A stretch of DNA of 64,000 bases, from contig JAJUBI010000003.1 in NCBI GenBank assembly GCA_022419385.1, positions 1,860,001 to 1,924,000 on the forward strand, given 5' to 3'. The notes beneath the pieces are model-generated. The model made no database searches, was not told where the DNA came from, and saw only the letters and a program-made list of their open reading frames with translations. This DNA comes from Paraconiothyrium sp. Pb-2020. Lineage: Eukaryota > Ascomycota > Dothideomycetes > Pleosporales > Didymosphaeriaceae. The translations under genes and the position numbers were made by a program. Shown here in pieces: positions 44,248 through 56,532 of this stretch (its first letter is position 1; every line of letters begins with the position of its first letter).

Positions 44248-45654
44248 TTATGATAGTGAACTGGTGGCCTCAAAGTAGATGTCGTTCATGCGACAGCACC
44301 CCTCGAGCGAACGCAGTCCGGCGAGTCCTCCGCGCTCCTTGTCTGTTGAAGCGTCGATTTCCTCATTCAAGCCCACCATGTCATATCCGCGAGGAGCCTG
44401 TGCGATAACACTCCATTGGGACTTTCCGCCATGACGACCCACCAAGTAGACCAGGCGTTCGATGATATTTACAGCCTCTTCCCCAATCAGTTCGAAGTCT
44501 GCAATATATCCATGCCGTAAGTTTGGTTGATGGTACGCGGTCCATTCGTAGGCCATCTTGAATGAAGATCCAGAATTGAAGGGAAGGATAGCCGTATAGA
44601 GCTCATGAAGTTGAACATCCACGGTACGCAGGGATGCCGTTTCGTCCTTCAAAAGGTCCCAAGCTTTCATTAAGAATGCGCTGGCTTCGTATAGGCGATA
44701 CACGCATTCGACCGGATCATCCGCTGTCAACTTCGACCACGGAAGCTCGAAGCACACTTTGCGAAAGTGCGCTGCCGACAACCACATGCGTTCAACGAAC
44801 TCACTTGGGGGAAGGTTAGGCAGCCGGAAGAAGGTGCATTGCTTCTCGCTGAGATACGCCTGCAAGGTCGAGGTTGACCGAACGATGAGCTTGCCTTGGG
44901 TGTATAGCACCCAGAATGCTTCCGTGTTGACTGAGCGCGACACGGAGAGGATTGAGAATCGACCATGAACCTTTATCGTGCCTTTATCTTCTTCATATAG
45001 CGTCAAGCCGTTTCCCCTGCCGATCTTGCTGCAGTGGTCCCCGTGCTTTTTGCAACTAGCTCGTGCTCGGGGGGTAGAAGTAGGACCGCAACACTCCTTT
45101 ATGAAGACTGGCTCATCGATATCCAGGCAGTAGGCATAGATTGCTTGTCGAATTTCCTTGGGCAGATGCTCAAGGCAGCCGGTGCCTTTGGGCTCGATGG
45201 TCGGAACTGATTTTACGGTTGTGGCTAGGCTCCGTGGGCTTGGGAGTTTTCGTGCTAGGGTCCTGGAGCTTCTTGGAAAACGTGGACTACTAGGTGCTTT
45301 CTTCCGGGGGACCTTTTTAGGATTCGATGGCAAGACACGCAACCGTTTCGACGAGCTTCATTGATTAGTACGGGCAACAATGCAAAGACAGGCAACTTAC
45401 TGGGGAAGACTAGGAGATGCCGCGTGCTTAGCGTTGTTGGACAGGAAGTGACTGTTTGGCCCGCGCCTGGGGGCGTTCGATGTTGGTGAACTTGCGCAAG
45501 CCGCAAGCTTCTCGAGAAGGCCTGGTGGCGGGGACGGCGAGTACGATAGTACCGACAAGTTGAAAGAGTCCGAAAACGCATTCGAGGGCTCTCGGCTACG
45601 GGCAGCAGACGGCGGTGATCGCCGCAGTACGGACAACTTTGAGCTGTCTGACAT
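44248..45654 (-). CDS. Unknown protein with LPxEIRxxIY motif (DUF7730/2EXR-like)
   Basis: Exon 1 (45654-45401) and exon 2 (45355-44248) flank a 45-nt intron (GTAAGT donor, TACTAAT branch, GAAG end) and encode 453 residues. The ATG at 45654 starts MSDSSKLSVL; the first ~120 residues are Ser/Pro/Arg-rich and disordered. Near 140 lies LEHLPKEIRQAIYAYCLD, the motif that opens a large, fungal-specific group of poorly understood proteins related to F-box-like folds. The following ~280 residues alternate hydrophobic and charged segments (ILSVSRSVNTEAFWVLY, RKVCFELPWSKL) as in those proteins. No enzymatic residues can be named; function unknown. Confidence 0.78.
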
Positions 45655-47609
45655 GGCGGACGATACCTGCGGGCCACGTGAAGTGCGCCGCACCCCAAAT
45701 GTCTAGGATTTGGCAAGGGGTGAGATAAAACATGAATTAGGATCTGAGTGAGTGGGTATCTACCTAGGGTAGTGTCTCTATATACTCAGGCAGTGTGTAT
45801 GCCAAGACACTAGCATTCACCTACGTAACTTCCAGACTAGGTTAGATCCTCTGTGCGGGGATTTCCATCCAACAAAATGTACTACTCATCGTGGCCTGTT
45901 GGGACTGCAGCGGCTTATAGTGGGGCACGAGGTCGGATACGGCGAATGAAAGCCGGGGGAACTTTATGTGTCAGAGCGTGGCTGGGGGAAAGTCGCCTTC
46001 ACTCTGGTAGTGGTGGTCGAGGTGAGCACAATCCTTCACCTGTGGCTTCCCTACCAAGTACACCATTTCCCCTCACCAAAAACCTCGTCGAACAGCATTC
46101 ACACTACATAAGCAACTTGGGTGAAAACAGTCTATTATGCCATGGCCAAGCCTACCACAAGTACACTCCTGCCTTGGTCGATCGTTCATAACGAATGCAG
46201 CAAGTGCGCAGGTGAACTCGTCAGTTGCTATCCGTTTGCTACATGCCGCGGGACTGGAAAGTCCTACACAGAGTAGGAAACGCGAACTACAATTTCCATG
46301 TGCAAAATGAATCAAATACTCATTACGGTATCATGCCCACAGACTTGATGTCTTGTCCTGTACTGCGATATTTTTCGACGTTCTAGGCACAACGATTGTG
46401 CCTCTCACCTTTACCGAAGTCCATCTGTGCCATTTTCTCTGATCATCATCCTTTCCTTGCTTTGTATAGGCCGTGCGCATGGCCTTGCGAGTTGGCCCCC
46501 CAATACGACCCATGGTTCCTCATAGCACTATGTGCTCAACAGTATTCTTATTAGCTCACTACAAGCCTCAGACATCGCAGTTCCGCTTAGCGCGTGCTAC
46601 AAGTTCACCTGCAATTACGACTAGCAGGCGCGCGTCGTCGATGGTGCAAACGTGCAAACGGTAAGCGAAAAGTGACGGTATGCATGAGAGCGGGTGCTTC
46701 CATTAATGCAACAGCACTGAGCTATACTTCGCTTTACATCCCTTAAAGATTCACCTGACTCCAAGTTTCGATCTTCTACACACTGTCCCTTGTCAGGTAC
46801 AATATGTTGTAATGATTGACATTCTGTTACCACGTACGTGACTTCTCCTATCCAATATCCTCGATTATACACTCTATGTCGATGATGTAGAGCTGAAGCC
46901 ATGGAACATAGCATGTAACAAAGAGATTATTAGGCGTTGAGGTCGTTCTCAACATTGAATTCTCATGAAGATTGGTTCGCCGCGGAGGACTCACTGGTAG
47001 GATCCGAAACGTGGGGTCGCATTCAAGTGAGATACTCACCATTGTGGACCAAGTACCTCTTTAGATGGCATCCTCAAGAGCGAGCAACAATTATGAAAAG
47101 GGGAGCGCGGGGAAAGGGTAAAGACAATATCGATCGTTCATCAGGTTACACAGTGACGCCCATTCCCCATGTCATGCAGTCATCTTAGATGCCGAGGCAA
47201 TATAAATCGATACATCAAGCCCGAGTATCAAGAGATCACTACCAAAGGTTTGATTTTGAGACCTCATTAAGTGCGGCAACGACAGTATAACAGTGTGATC
47301 GTACTAAATCCCCCGCAGGGACCGCTACAACAAGGTTTATATGATTACGATGCAAAGGGCACCTCAAAATCGAATCCATTTTCGGCACGCGTAGGAAATC
47401 ATCAGATCTCTATGAGACAGAATTTGAGAGTCGCACGGGTGCGTCATCATTAGAGGAATGGATGCGAAATTCGAATTCACTAGGCTAGACATTGATGAGG
47501 TGGAAGCAAACATCCATGTTGACGCTGGATCATCTTTTTCGGTATGCTGTCCAATGTCATTTCCCCTCCACCCCTGTAAACCTATTCTGATGACCCTGAT
47601 TGACGACAC

Positions 47610-47807
47610 ATGGCTACTTATAACACTCCTCGACTATTCTTCCCCAACAATAGCCCTTATAACCGGCCACATAGTTTATGCCATGCCACCTCTCAACCTT
47701 GGTATTCACTGCCCCGGCATAGGAATCCTTCCGCGACTACAGCGCTGTCCTCGGATTATAAGGCGCTGTCCTCGGATTATAAGGAAGGTGCTGCCTCGGG
47801 CTCATAG
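47610..47807 (+). CDS. Possible 65-residue small protein with tandem ALSSDYK repeat
   Basis: An ATG-initiated frame of 65 codons has a composition rich in Pro, Ser, Asn, Tyr and His. It ends ATTALSSDYKALSSDYKEG and a short tail. The two copies of the heptapeptide come from an exact 21-bp tandem duplication that keeps this frame; it also keeps the other plus-strand frames, so frame maintenance is not proof. No intron, signal peptide or family is seen. Treat as a candidate only. Confidence 0.25.
   Translation: MATYNTPRLFFPNNSPYNRPHSLCHATSQPWYSLPRHRNPSATTALSSDYKALSSDYKEGAASGS
47742..47783. repeat. Exact 21-bp tandem duplication
   Basis: Two adjacent identical copies, 47742-47762 and 47763-47783, of a 21-bp unit (core GCTGTCCTCGGATTATAAG). 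Absence of any mismatch suggests a recent event. Confidence 0.95.
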
Positions 47808-49298
47808 ATGGACTGGGAAGGAGGCAGAACAGATCGGACTGTCCACGAAGTTGCCGAGCCGAGCGAGGTGCTTGACAATGCCCGGGTGCGTTGAAGAAGA
47901 CCAAGGAGATGCAAGGTTGGGCAAATATGGGCGTGTGCAGTCTCGAGAGACCAGCTCTGGGCGAGGCGCCAGAAGCGTTCCTGATAGTTAGCTAAGTACA
48001 TGGCAAAGCTACGAAACCGCCTGTGAGGGCCAAGATTCAGACGTTGGATCTCTGGTCCGGAAGCAGCGGTCGCGTCCGCTCTTCCAATGGATTGCATGTG
48101 ATTCGTCGAATCGAGCCCGGACAGATGACAAACATGTGTCCCTATGAAATTGTATATATGTCATTAATGCCCTGTCATTGCCCTCTGTTCGAGCTCACGC
48201 CTCCGAAATATGACGGCAAAGGTCTGTGCGCACGCGTTTCCTCGTTTCTCAGTTGCCGGTCGCTCCCACATCAACACCATCTTTCGACCATCTCCAACTT
48301 GGCCAATCACGTCGTGAAGAAGACCATCATCAAATGCCATAAAAATCACGCAATCGGATGATAGCGAAGCCGGTAAATGCGAGCGGCAGAGCCGCGCATG
48401 CGCGCTCATCCTTCCTCTCGCAACGACTATCACATTATCTCACTTTACAAGGTTCGGTCCGATTGACATACGAAGGGACGAAGCTCGACATGCAGGCTTT
48501 ATTGAATCGGAACACCGGGAGCCGCGTCCTCAATCAATCTTCTGCTGATGTTTCAAGGTTAAAGTCGTCAATATATATTCTCAGCCCCATCAATCTGGGA
48601 GGCTCAGGAGAACGTGGCCGCGCCCATACCACGGACACGCCATCTTGGTCGCATGGAATCAGGCGTGTATCGAACCATCGCCTGCGATGTCATTTGTGGA
48701 CAATCTCTTCAAGTTGCGCGGACCGCTCCAAACGATTGCCCATGTTGATATACCTAGGACACCTAGCTAGGAATGAGAGGTTTTTGCCTATAGTTCAGAG
48801 GCCAGCAGTCACGACACATCTTCGTTTTACACAGAATAGTGCCCGGTGACGTCTTTTCCGATTCTCGTTCGACTTTGCTTGCGCATCCATTCGGCAGACG
48901 CTGTCATCGGTCATGGCCGTACATCTATCGCCACGAGATCTGACGAAGCCGAGGCTAAACACCGAGCAAAACCCACACTCCGCCATTCCCGGAAGTCGTC
49001 CCACATGACTTGTCCATTCACAAAGGAATGAGCGTTTGCGATTTCACTTTTGGCGGTCCGCGACAAGATTGCAGTGATAGCGAAGATGTGCAATCGCTTG
49101 ACCGGGATTGGCTACTATTCTTTATACACCCTTGTCCCCGTCGACCGTCATATGTATTGTCTGCTTGTGACTCTAGATTAATTTTCCAGGAACACATGTC
49201 CGGTCGCTTGTAGTCGCTGCATGGACTGAGCGATAAAGCTCACAGGTACCTTTCATCGCGATGCTCTTCCCATCAAGGGCTCGCTTTTTCCACGCGTT

Positions 49299-51423
49299 AT
49301 GAAATTCAACCCCTCTCTAGCGGGCTCGCTCGCGTTTGCAGGCTCAGGTACGCCCACTAGCAGTTTTCCGGTACAGATACTGAGCGCATGTAGCGTTCGG
49401 TCAGACCTCGAAGCGATACTGCGATGCAACCAGTTCGATATGCTACTCAGGATGGACAGGCGGCAATGGTGTTACAATTGGCGTTGCTCTGCCTAACACA
49501 ACTTCCTCGAACTTCGATACCGTGCTACAAATTGTTTCGCCAATCGCCAATGGATGGGTAGGGTTCTCATGGGGCGGGACAATGCCATATGTTCCACTCA
49601 CCGTTGGGTGGGTCAACAAGGCTGCAAATACTGTGATCTATTCTTCACGGATGGCATTGTAAGTATTATATATACCGATAGGTCGTGGAGCTTACAGCCC
49701 CTAGTGGACTCAGTATGCCGCAAGCATATACTGGTGCAGAGTACTCATACCTGAAGGGGACCGGTTACAATGACACACATTGGACACTAAACGTGCGATG
49801 TCGAGGTTGTTCTCAATGGGAAGATACAGAGGGCAAGACAGTCTCCCTTGATTCCAACAATGCAGCGTCACCCTTTGCACACGGCCTGACGAACAAGGCA
49901 CCCATTCAACCGGCGAAGAATACGTCAGTATTCAATGTACACTCTTCGTTCGGCCACTGGTCATTGGACCTCACTCAAGGCAAGAATGTGGATTTCGACA
50001 AACTTGTCGCAGCAAATCTGATCCCGGACGCGCCGCCAGCGACTACAAGTAGCCCAGCTCCTACCACATCTATCAGCTCGCATCCGGGTACACTTAGTAC
50101 GAGTGTATCTCCTTCATCTACACCGGGCCCCATCCAGACAGGGATTCCGGGTTCATGCGCTGGAGTTTCGACCTTCCATTCCCCGGTCTTGACCGCCAAG
50201 GGATGGAAGGCTGTCAAAGTCGCCGGAGACTTGGTGCAGCCTAGAGGTTTAGTTTTCGACACTGCCGGCCATCTATTGGTGATCCAGAATGGATTAGGTA
50301 TCACTGCGCATACAGTCGGGAATGACGGCTGCTTTACTTCCGAGAAAACTGTCCTTGCCCAGCGAAATCTCAATCACGGCATTGTGCTTAGTCTAGACGG
50401 CAAGACGCTGTATGCAAGCTCAGCCACTCAGGTCTATGCTTGGGATTACGACGCCGCGACAAGCACAGTAGGAAATTCGTCACGCATTGTGATCTTTGGA
50501 ATGGACAATAAGGGACATGTGACGCGGACGTTGGCATTCCCACCCAAACATCCAAACTTGCTCATTGTCTCACACGGGTCCAATGACAATTTTGACTACG
50601 ATGCAGGCAATGTCAAAGTCGGTCGATCGTGCATCAAAGCTTTCGATGTCACCGCGGCACCTGCTGATGGCTATCACTATTCTACTGGAGGATATCAATT
50701 GGGGTACGGACTGCGAAACGGTGTTGGGATGGCCTTCGATGCTGATGGAGGGTAAGAGCTCATGCTACCATCATTGATGAACGTCGATACTGATCAGCCT
50801 TCAGGCTGTGGGAAATCGAAAACGCATCCGATGATATCCACCGGACAGTGGATGGGACAAGCGTCGACATTCATGCAGATAACCCAGCTGACGAAATCAA
50901 CTACATCGGTGACCCATCAAAAGAGAACACCCAGTGGTACGGCTATCCTACTTGCTACACAGTCTGGGCACCAGACCTTATCACCGACCACAAGTTTGCC
51001 ATCGGCGACCAATTCGTCCTCACGCCCAACGCGACCTTCGCAGATGCAACATGCAACACCAAGAGTGTACCTGCCAAGCTCGCTATACAAGCGCACTCTG
51101 CACCCTTGGACGCTGTCTTTGACAAGAACTTCACGCGTTTATATGTGACCTTCCACGGGTCGTGGAATCGCAACCCGTCAACTGGGTTTAGAGTAGTCGA
51201 AGTACCATTTGTCAAAGGCGCAAACGGGTTCGCGCCGCAGAGTGATATTGCGCAGAGCAATGTCACGGGCTACACGGACATATTGTGGAATCCGGAGGTC
51301 GGCCATTGCTCAACGACGCAGTGCTTCAGACCCGTATCAATCGCGAAGGATAAGTTCGAGCGCATGTATATTACGAGTGACAGCGGAACGGAAGGGGAGC
51401 TATTGCTGCTAGGTAGAGCATAG
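49299..51423 (+). CDS. Secreted AA8-AA12 quinohemoprotein sugar dehydrogenase (pyranose dehydrogenase-like)
   Basis: Four exons, 49299-49347, 49394-49658, 49705-50751 and 50805-51423, encode 659 residues; introns are 46, 46 and 53 nt and all phases close. A signal peptide ends near AGSAFGQ. Residues ~21-210 form a cellobiose-dehydrogenase-type cytochrome domain (AA8): YCDATSSICYSGWTGG, ITIGVALP-like VTIGVALP, the likely haem ligands Met80 (WGGTMPYVPL) and His184 (VHSSFGHWSLDL). A Thr/Ser/Pro linker (~212-255) leads to a PQQ-type sugar dehydrogenase propeller (AA12/sorbosone dehydrogenase fold) with VQPRGLVFD, NHGIVLSLDGKTLYAS, GLRNGVGMAFD and YVTFHGSWNR. Known relatives oxidise pyranoses such as L-fucose or 2-keto-sugars and pass electrons through the cytochrome to copper monooxygenases. 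The C-terminal cellulose-binding module of the basidiomycete prototype is absent. Confidence 0.9.
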
Positions 51424-52229
51424 AGCAGGGTCAAGACGATTGCGCCGGAGAGATGAATTCATAGAAGGTACACATCATATCTGTGAGCATTTTAGAACAT
51501 CGCCCATACCCGCTAACTTCGCATCTTTGGCATGATTGTAGTTTCTGGGGAAGTTAGGTTCCTTGGAGTCGGGCGCATTGTGTAAGCTCTCCTTCCCAGA
51601 AGTAATATTTCAGTTGCAAGCGATAGGTATCAGAATACAAAATTGATTGCTATTTGTAAGGATGGTGCTCAAGCAAAGATCGATGGGTTGCAAGAGTGTT
51701 TTCCAAGGAGAGCTTGTCGGGCTGGATGTACTGGGCAGCCCAAACCAACGAAACCATCCAATTGTCAAGCAACATTCGCAGTCGCAACATGTGATAAAGG
51801 CGTAGCAAAGCATACTACAATAACGTTGCCGAGGCATCTATGGGTGGTGACCTCATTGCAGACACGAAGTGTGGGGACCAATCGCATTCCAGGCACGGCC
51901 ATAGCCTCCAACCACAATCGCGGGGTCGCGGGGCACCCTGCTCCGCGGCAGGGCAACTTGGATCATGATGGTCTACTGGGTGGTAAGGATTGCATGTACG
52001 AGCTGAGTGTGAGAGGGCAATTGCGTGTGCATTGTCCACTGAACAGGGTTCTGCTCAGTGTTCGGCTCTCCACAAACACTTCCTTTATTAGGTACCTTCT
52101 ATCAGCGGGGAAGCCGAACGCCACTTCCACATATACTCGATTCATGTTGTGCGACACTTCTGCCTTGGGCGCCGTGTCTCTTCTCGCTGTTTCCCCACGC
52201 TCTGTTTCATCAAATTTTCACCAGCCATC
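51424..52229. other. Intergenic between AA8-AA12 gene and flavin monooxygenase gene
   Basis: About 800 bp with no recognised gene. It should contain the 3' UTR of the former and the promoter of the latter; a minus-strand or plus-strand frame of 196 codons at 51643-52233 lacks conserved content. Confidence 0.4.
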
Positions 52230-53850
52230 ATGAACGGAGACCTCCTCATCGATCGACTCGGCAATGGACATGCCAATGAGCATACGGAGTCCTATACTCA
52301 TGATTTTGACATCGTTATAGTCGGTGCTGGTGTTTCTGCAATCACCGCCGCGTATCAAGTACAACATTGTCTGCCCCATGTGACCTACACTATCCTCGAA
52401 GGCCGTCACGAGCTCGGCGGAACCTGGTCTCTCTTCAAGGCTAGTTTTAAATTTGAGGTTTGGGATCAAGGTTAACATCCAGCAGTACCCCGGCATTCGC
52501 TCAGACTCCGATCTCCATACCTATGGGTTTTCTTTCAATCCGTGGGATAAGCCCAATCCAATTGCAACGGGCGAGAGCATAACTAAGTACATGCGGTCAA
52601 CCACGCGCAAGTTCGGTATCGACAAGAATATATCGTTCAAGCATAGAGTCACAGCCGCAGATTGGCGGTCAGATGAGCAACGATGGAGGCTGGAGGTCGA
52701 CAATGAGGGCCGACGAAAGGTGTATTGGGCAAAGTGGGTGATCATGGGGACGGGATATTACGACTATGAGAAACCACTCAAGGCAGATATTCCAGGGCTG
52801 GAGTGCTTTCAGGGAATTAGAGTGCATCCTCAATTTTGGCCTGAAGATCTTGATTACAAGGGGAAGAAAATGGTTATCATCGGCAGTGGTGCAACCGCCG
52901 TCACTATACTCCCGGCTGTCGTGGAAAATGGTGTCGGCTCAGTGACGCAACTTCAGAGAAGCCCTGGTAAGTTGTTTTCGGGGGAAACTGGAAAGTGCTA
53001 ATGATTTTTGGAAGGATACATTTTCAATATGCCACAACAAAAACCTGGAGATCCTCTTCCGTACTACCAACGGGTACTTCCGCGATGGATGGTACTCAAA
53101 TGGCTCCGGTTTCAATTTGTCCTTGGGCCATACATTCTCTACCTACTGTGCCGGACGTTTCCGAACTTCATGCGCTGGTTTATACGTAGCGAGGCAAAGA
53201 AGGCCTTGCCCAAAGGTTTTCCGATGGATCCCAGCCTCCAGCCCAATTATAATCCCTGGGACCAGCGACTCTGCTTCGTACCTGACAATGATTTTTTCAG
53301 TGCTTTCCATACAGGTAGAGCTCGCATAGTCACAGATACAATCAAGGCCGTCACAGAGGATGGCATTGAACTGAACAGCGGCGAAAAGCTCGAAGCGGAT
53401 ATCATTGTCACAGCAACAGGCCTCAATCTGCAGGTCTGTGGTGGAATCCCTATAACCCTTGACGGCAAGCCCGTTCATCTCCCGGAATGCTACGCCTGGC
53501 GGGCTACAATGGTCAGTGGTGTCCCCAATCTAGCGCTCATTATTGGTTACATCAACGCATCGTGGACACTTGGTGCAGACAGTTCTTCTCGTCTCATTGT
53601 TCGTCTATACAAGTATCTGGAAGACAATAAGTACTCGAATGCCACTCCACATATCAGCGAAGAGGAGAAGAAGGATCCAGTGCAGATGCTGAACCTCAAG
53701 TCAACATATGTCAAGGCGGGGAATAGCAAGGTGCCGCACGCAGGGAAGACAGGGCCATGGAAACCCCGGGAGAATTATTTCTTCGATAGTTGGAGTGCGA
53801 ACAGGGCAAGACTGGAGGATGGGTTGGAATTTGGCAAAGTAGCGACATAA
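52230..53850 (+). CDS. Baeyer-Villiger-type flavin monooxygenase
   Basis: Three exons, 52230-52439, 52486-52966 and 53015-53850, encode 508 residues. Intron 1 is a 46-nt GC-AG intron (AAG|GCTAGT to CAGCAG): only this splice restores GGTWSLFKYPGIRSDSD, the standard family sequence. Intron 2 is a normal 48-nt GT-AG. The first Rossmann motif is VIVGAGVSAITA (32-37, with Ala where Gly is usual), the second is VIIGSGATAVT near 200-210. Between them FQGIRVHPQFWP (178-189) matches the BVMO fingerprint FxGxxxHxxxW. The enzyme should bind FAD and NADPH and insert oxygen next to a ketone or hydroxylate a small substrate. It lies in a group of oxidoreductase genes. Confidence 0.9.
52440..52485 (+). other. 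GC-AG intron
   Basis: The 46-nt intron starts with GC (exon end CAAG, intron start GCTAGT), contains GGTTAAC as a likely branch region and ends CCAGCAG. Removing it fuses SLFK to YPGIRSD in phase, matching the conserved BVMO sequence; no GT donor gives this result. Confidence 0.85.
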
Positions 53851-54196
53851 CGGCTGATCGGAGATGTGGCGCAACTTTCACGATCGTAGGCACAGGGCGA
53901 ATTTCTCATTTCATAAACCATATACTCAGGTTGTCTGCACTTGGAGTATAATCCAAGAATTCTGATGTTCATCTACACTTTACAGATTGGGAAGGTGCAA
54001 GTGCAATGTCGGAATGATCGGAGTGCAACAGTTCATCGCTGAACAGGTTTGTGCGAGTACTCCGAAGAATTCAACGCTTGCTTTGGTGGGGCATGGAGAG
54101 TCACCGCGGATATAATAAGCGCGCTTACTCTACCGGTATAACCGATCGCGCAATCTAGTACTCGTCACGGCTGCCTATCAGCCTTGTCCACCCTCA
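53851..54196. promoter_or_regulatory. Intergenic with TATA-like box before FAD oxidoreductase gene
   Basis: TATAATAA at 54110-54117 lies about 80 bp upstream of the ATG at 54197, a plausible TATA box. Remaining sequence shows nothing specific. Confidence 0.4.
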
Positions 54197-55807
54197 ATGT
54201 TCGCTACATTGAAACGATTCTTCTCATACTCAATTCCTTCATTCGAAATTATGAAGGAAGCTACATCTTCGAGCCCGGTGATCGGTAGTGTAGCCGAAGT
54301 TACCTTGCCAGACAACCCAGCCGTGCTTAATGCAGAAGAATACGCATCAACGCCCTTGTCGCCTGGCAGAACCGGGTTCCCAAAGCAAAGTGGGCAATCG
54401 CTTTCGTACTGGCTCCAGCAAGTTCGATCAGACGCATTGCTTGATCATCGCACTACCGAGCACCTACCTAAGCAAACGGACACCGTTATTATCGGCTCTG
54501 GTATCTCGGGGACGCTTATTGCAAAACATCATCGGGAAACTTGGCCGGCGAAATCAGTCCTTGTACTAGAAGCTCGAGAGTTTTGTTCTGGTGCGACAGG
54601 AAGGAATGCAGGTCACTGCAAACCAGACCAGTGGCGGCATTTCGCAAAGTTCGAGAAAGCGTATGGGCAAGAGCAAGCTATGAAAATAATGAACAACGAA
54701 GCTGCAACATGGAGAGCTCTAGTCGCATATGTCAAGGAGAACAACGTCGATTGTGATCTGTGGGTAGGTGATACCTACGATGTCCCACTGGATGACGATG
54801 TCGCGAATGTTGCGAAAGAATGCTTCGAGCGGTATAGGGACCTAGGGGGCAGGGTCGAACACATTAAAGTGACACATGACCCAGCCGAAGCCGTGAGGCG
54901 ATCCCGAATCAAGAACGCAAAGGCTTGCTATGCCTGGCATGCCTCGACGCTGCAGCCGTGGAAACTTACCGCGCACATCATGAGGGAGAATCTTAAGAGA
55001 GGCATCCATCTCCAGACATACACGTTGGCGAAGAAAGTTGAAGAGGACCCACTAGGTAGGCGAAAATGGGTCGTCCATACAGACCGAGGAGATATCGCAT
55101 GCGATACTGTGGTGCATGCGACCAACGCCTATAGCGCAGCTCTGGAGCGCTCACTGGAAGGCGTCATCACGCCGAAACCGCACATGTGCAACAAAGTCGT
55201 GCCGCCTCGAGCTTTGAGTGGCTCCAATGCGATCCAAAACTCTTACGGTGTTCTGCTTCCAGATGGCGGCCTTTTCAGCATCAATCCTCGATGCACCGCC
55301 GACGGCGTCGTGATGTTCGGCGGCTCGAATCCAGGGCAGAAACAACTGGACAAGTGGGTGGAACAGCATCCAGAGTTTTGCATTGATGACGGACTCTCAA
55401 GGGTGGATAGTGTCACGAAATGCGTGCGCGAGTTCGTCGAGAGGAACTTTGAGGGCTGGAAGGAGGCAGAACTCGGGCCTGGGGAAGGCTTCGATTATAG
55501 CTGGAGTGGCATTATTGGATTGAGCGCAGACGGAGTGCCGTTCGTGGGTGAATTGCCTGGAAAGCCAGGGCAGTGGATCTGTGCTGGTCATCATGGACAG
55601 TAAGTATCCCTTTTGTGCGACGGCTGCGTAGCTGACAGGAGAAGTGGTATGGCACGCATTTTCACTGCCGCCCCCGGGCTTGTGAAGGTCATGAACGGTG
55701 GGTCTTGGGCAGAGACAGGGTTGCCCGAAGTTTACAAGATGACGCCTGAGAGACTGCAGCGCTTGCAGTCGGCAACTGAAGATGGCCCCAAAGTCGCAAT
55801 TGTCTGA
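54197..55807 (+). CDS. FAD-dependent oxidoreductase (DadA/amino-acid-oxidase-like)
   Basis: Exon 1 (54197-55599) and exon 2 (55645-55807) flank a 45-nt intron and encode 521 residues; the join gives ICAGHHGHGMARIFTAAPG, a typical C-terminal FAD-binding motif of the family. The dinucleotide-binding motif VIIGSGISGTLIAKH starts at about 97 (GSGISG 100-105), followed by VLEAREFCSGATGRNAGHCKPD. The fold is that of D-amino-acid-oxidase/glycine-oxidase-type enzymes that oxidise amines or amino acids with FAD and O2 or another acceptor. The first ~90 residues form an extra N-terminal segment of the sort seen in many fungal members. Substrate unknown. It follows the monooxygenase gene in the same direction. 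Confidence 0.9.
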
Positions 55808-56532
55808 ACGACGCTTCGTGAATGTGTGGCTGGACCAGCCATGCGGTCTTGAATGCGGATGATTTCTCCTCTTTCAGCACAATGCGTCAGTGGCGAGGCT
55901 CACGAACACCTTGGCACAAGCCTGCAGCATGAGCTTGATGAAAGCTTGCGACGACTTTCAAGCGCCAAGATGTGAAGGAGAATTTAGTTTGCCAATCATG
56001 TCCGTTTCGTTGTCAACGGCCCCAAAAACACCGCAAAAGCGGCATAGCGTGCGGGCTAAACACTGAACTTAGCGCCAACGCGTCTCGGTCCGAGCCCTGG
56101 CCTTGTCCGTTGTTTCGACAGCCTCGTGGACCACGCCTCTCGACGTGCAAAATTGCAACGACGCGTAACAATCATGTTTCCTTTGATAGGACAGTCGTGA
56201 AAACGATGCTCCACTGTGGATGAGCTCGGATGATCTTTACCGCGGCAGTGGCTTCCCTACGCTACGAGTCACGGCGGCGCACCCGACTTCGTCCAACACC
56301 CATTGACAGAGGGGCATATGCCGCGTCATTCGAGATGACGAGTCTGCGGTACAGATCTTGAACACAGAGGCGGATGGTGGAGGGTGCATTCAGCTATAAT
56401 AATAAGACCGTCTTGACATTCACTCGAAAACATCATCACGATCAGCACATCGTTCCATTCGCTTCTTCCTCGCCTTTGTAGTTGCCATTCGCTTTCCACA
56501 CTTCGTCTTGCATTTCTTCATTCGCTATCGCC
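55808..56532. promoter_or_regulatory. Intergenic/promoter of intradiol-dioxygenase-like gene
   Basis: A TATA-like word TATAATAA at about 56395-56402 lies some 130 bp upstream of the ATG at 56533, and a pyrimidine-rich leader (TTCGCTTCTTCCTCGCC) follows. No gene recognised in the rest. Confidence 0.4.

Larger units (their letters stand above)
45655..49298. other. Gene-poor stretch, about 3.6 kb
   Basis: Longest gene-free stretch of the window. Stops are frequent in all frames. The only items called are a small open frame at 47610-47807 with a 21-bp tandem duplication (listed separately). A CACGTG site lies at 45675-45680, about 20 bp upstream of the LPxEIR-motif gene start. No transposon protein fragment was recognised. 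Confidence 0.45.

Noticed and set aside
47458..47991. Plus-strand frame of 177 codons
   Set aside because: Begins at an ATG but its sequence looks random; the duplicated 21-mer is open in all plus frames, so it gives no support.
48650..48690. tRNA-like TCGAACC word; similar words near 1065 and 58871
   Set aside because: No acceptor, D-arm or anticodon arms could be folded around any of them.
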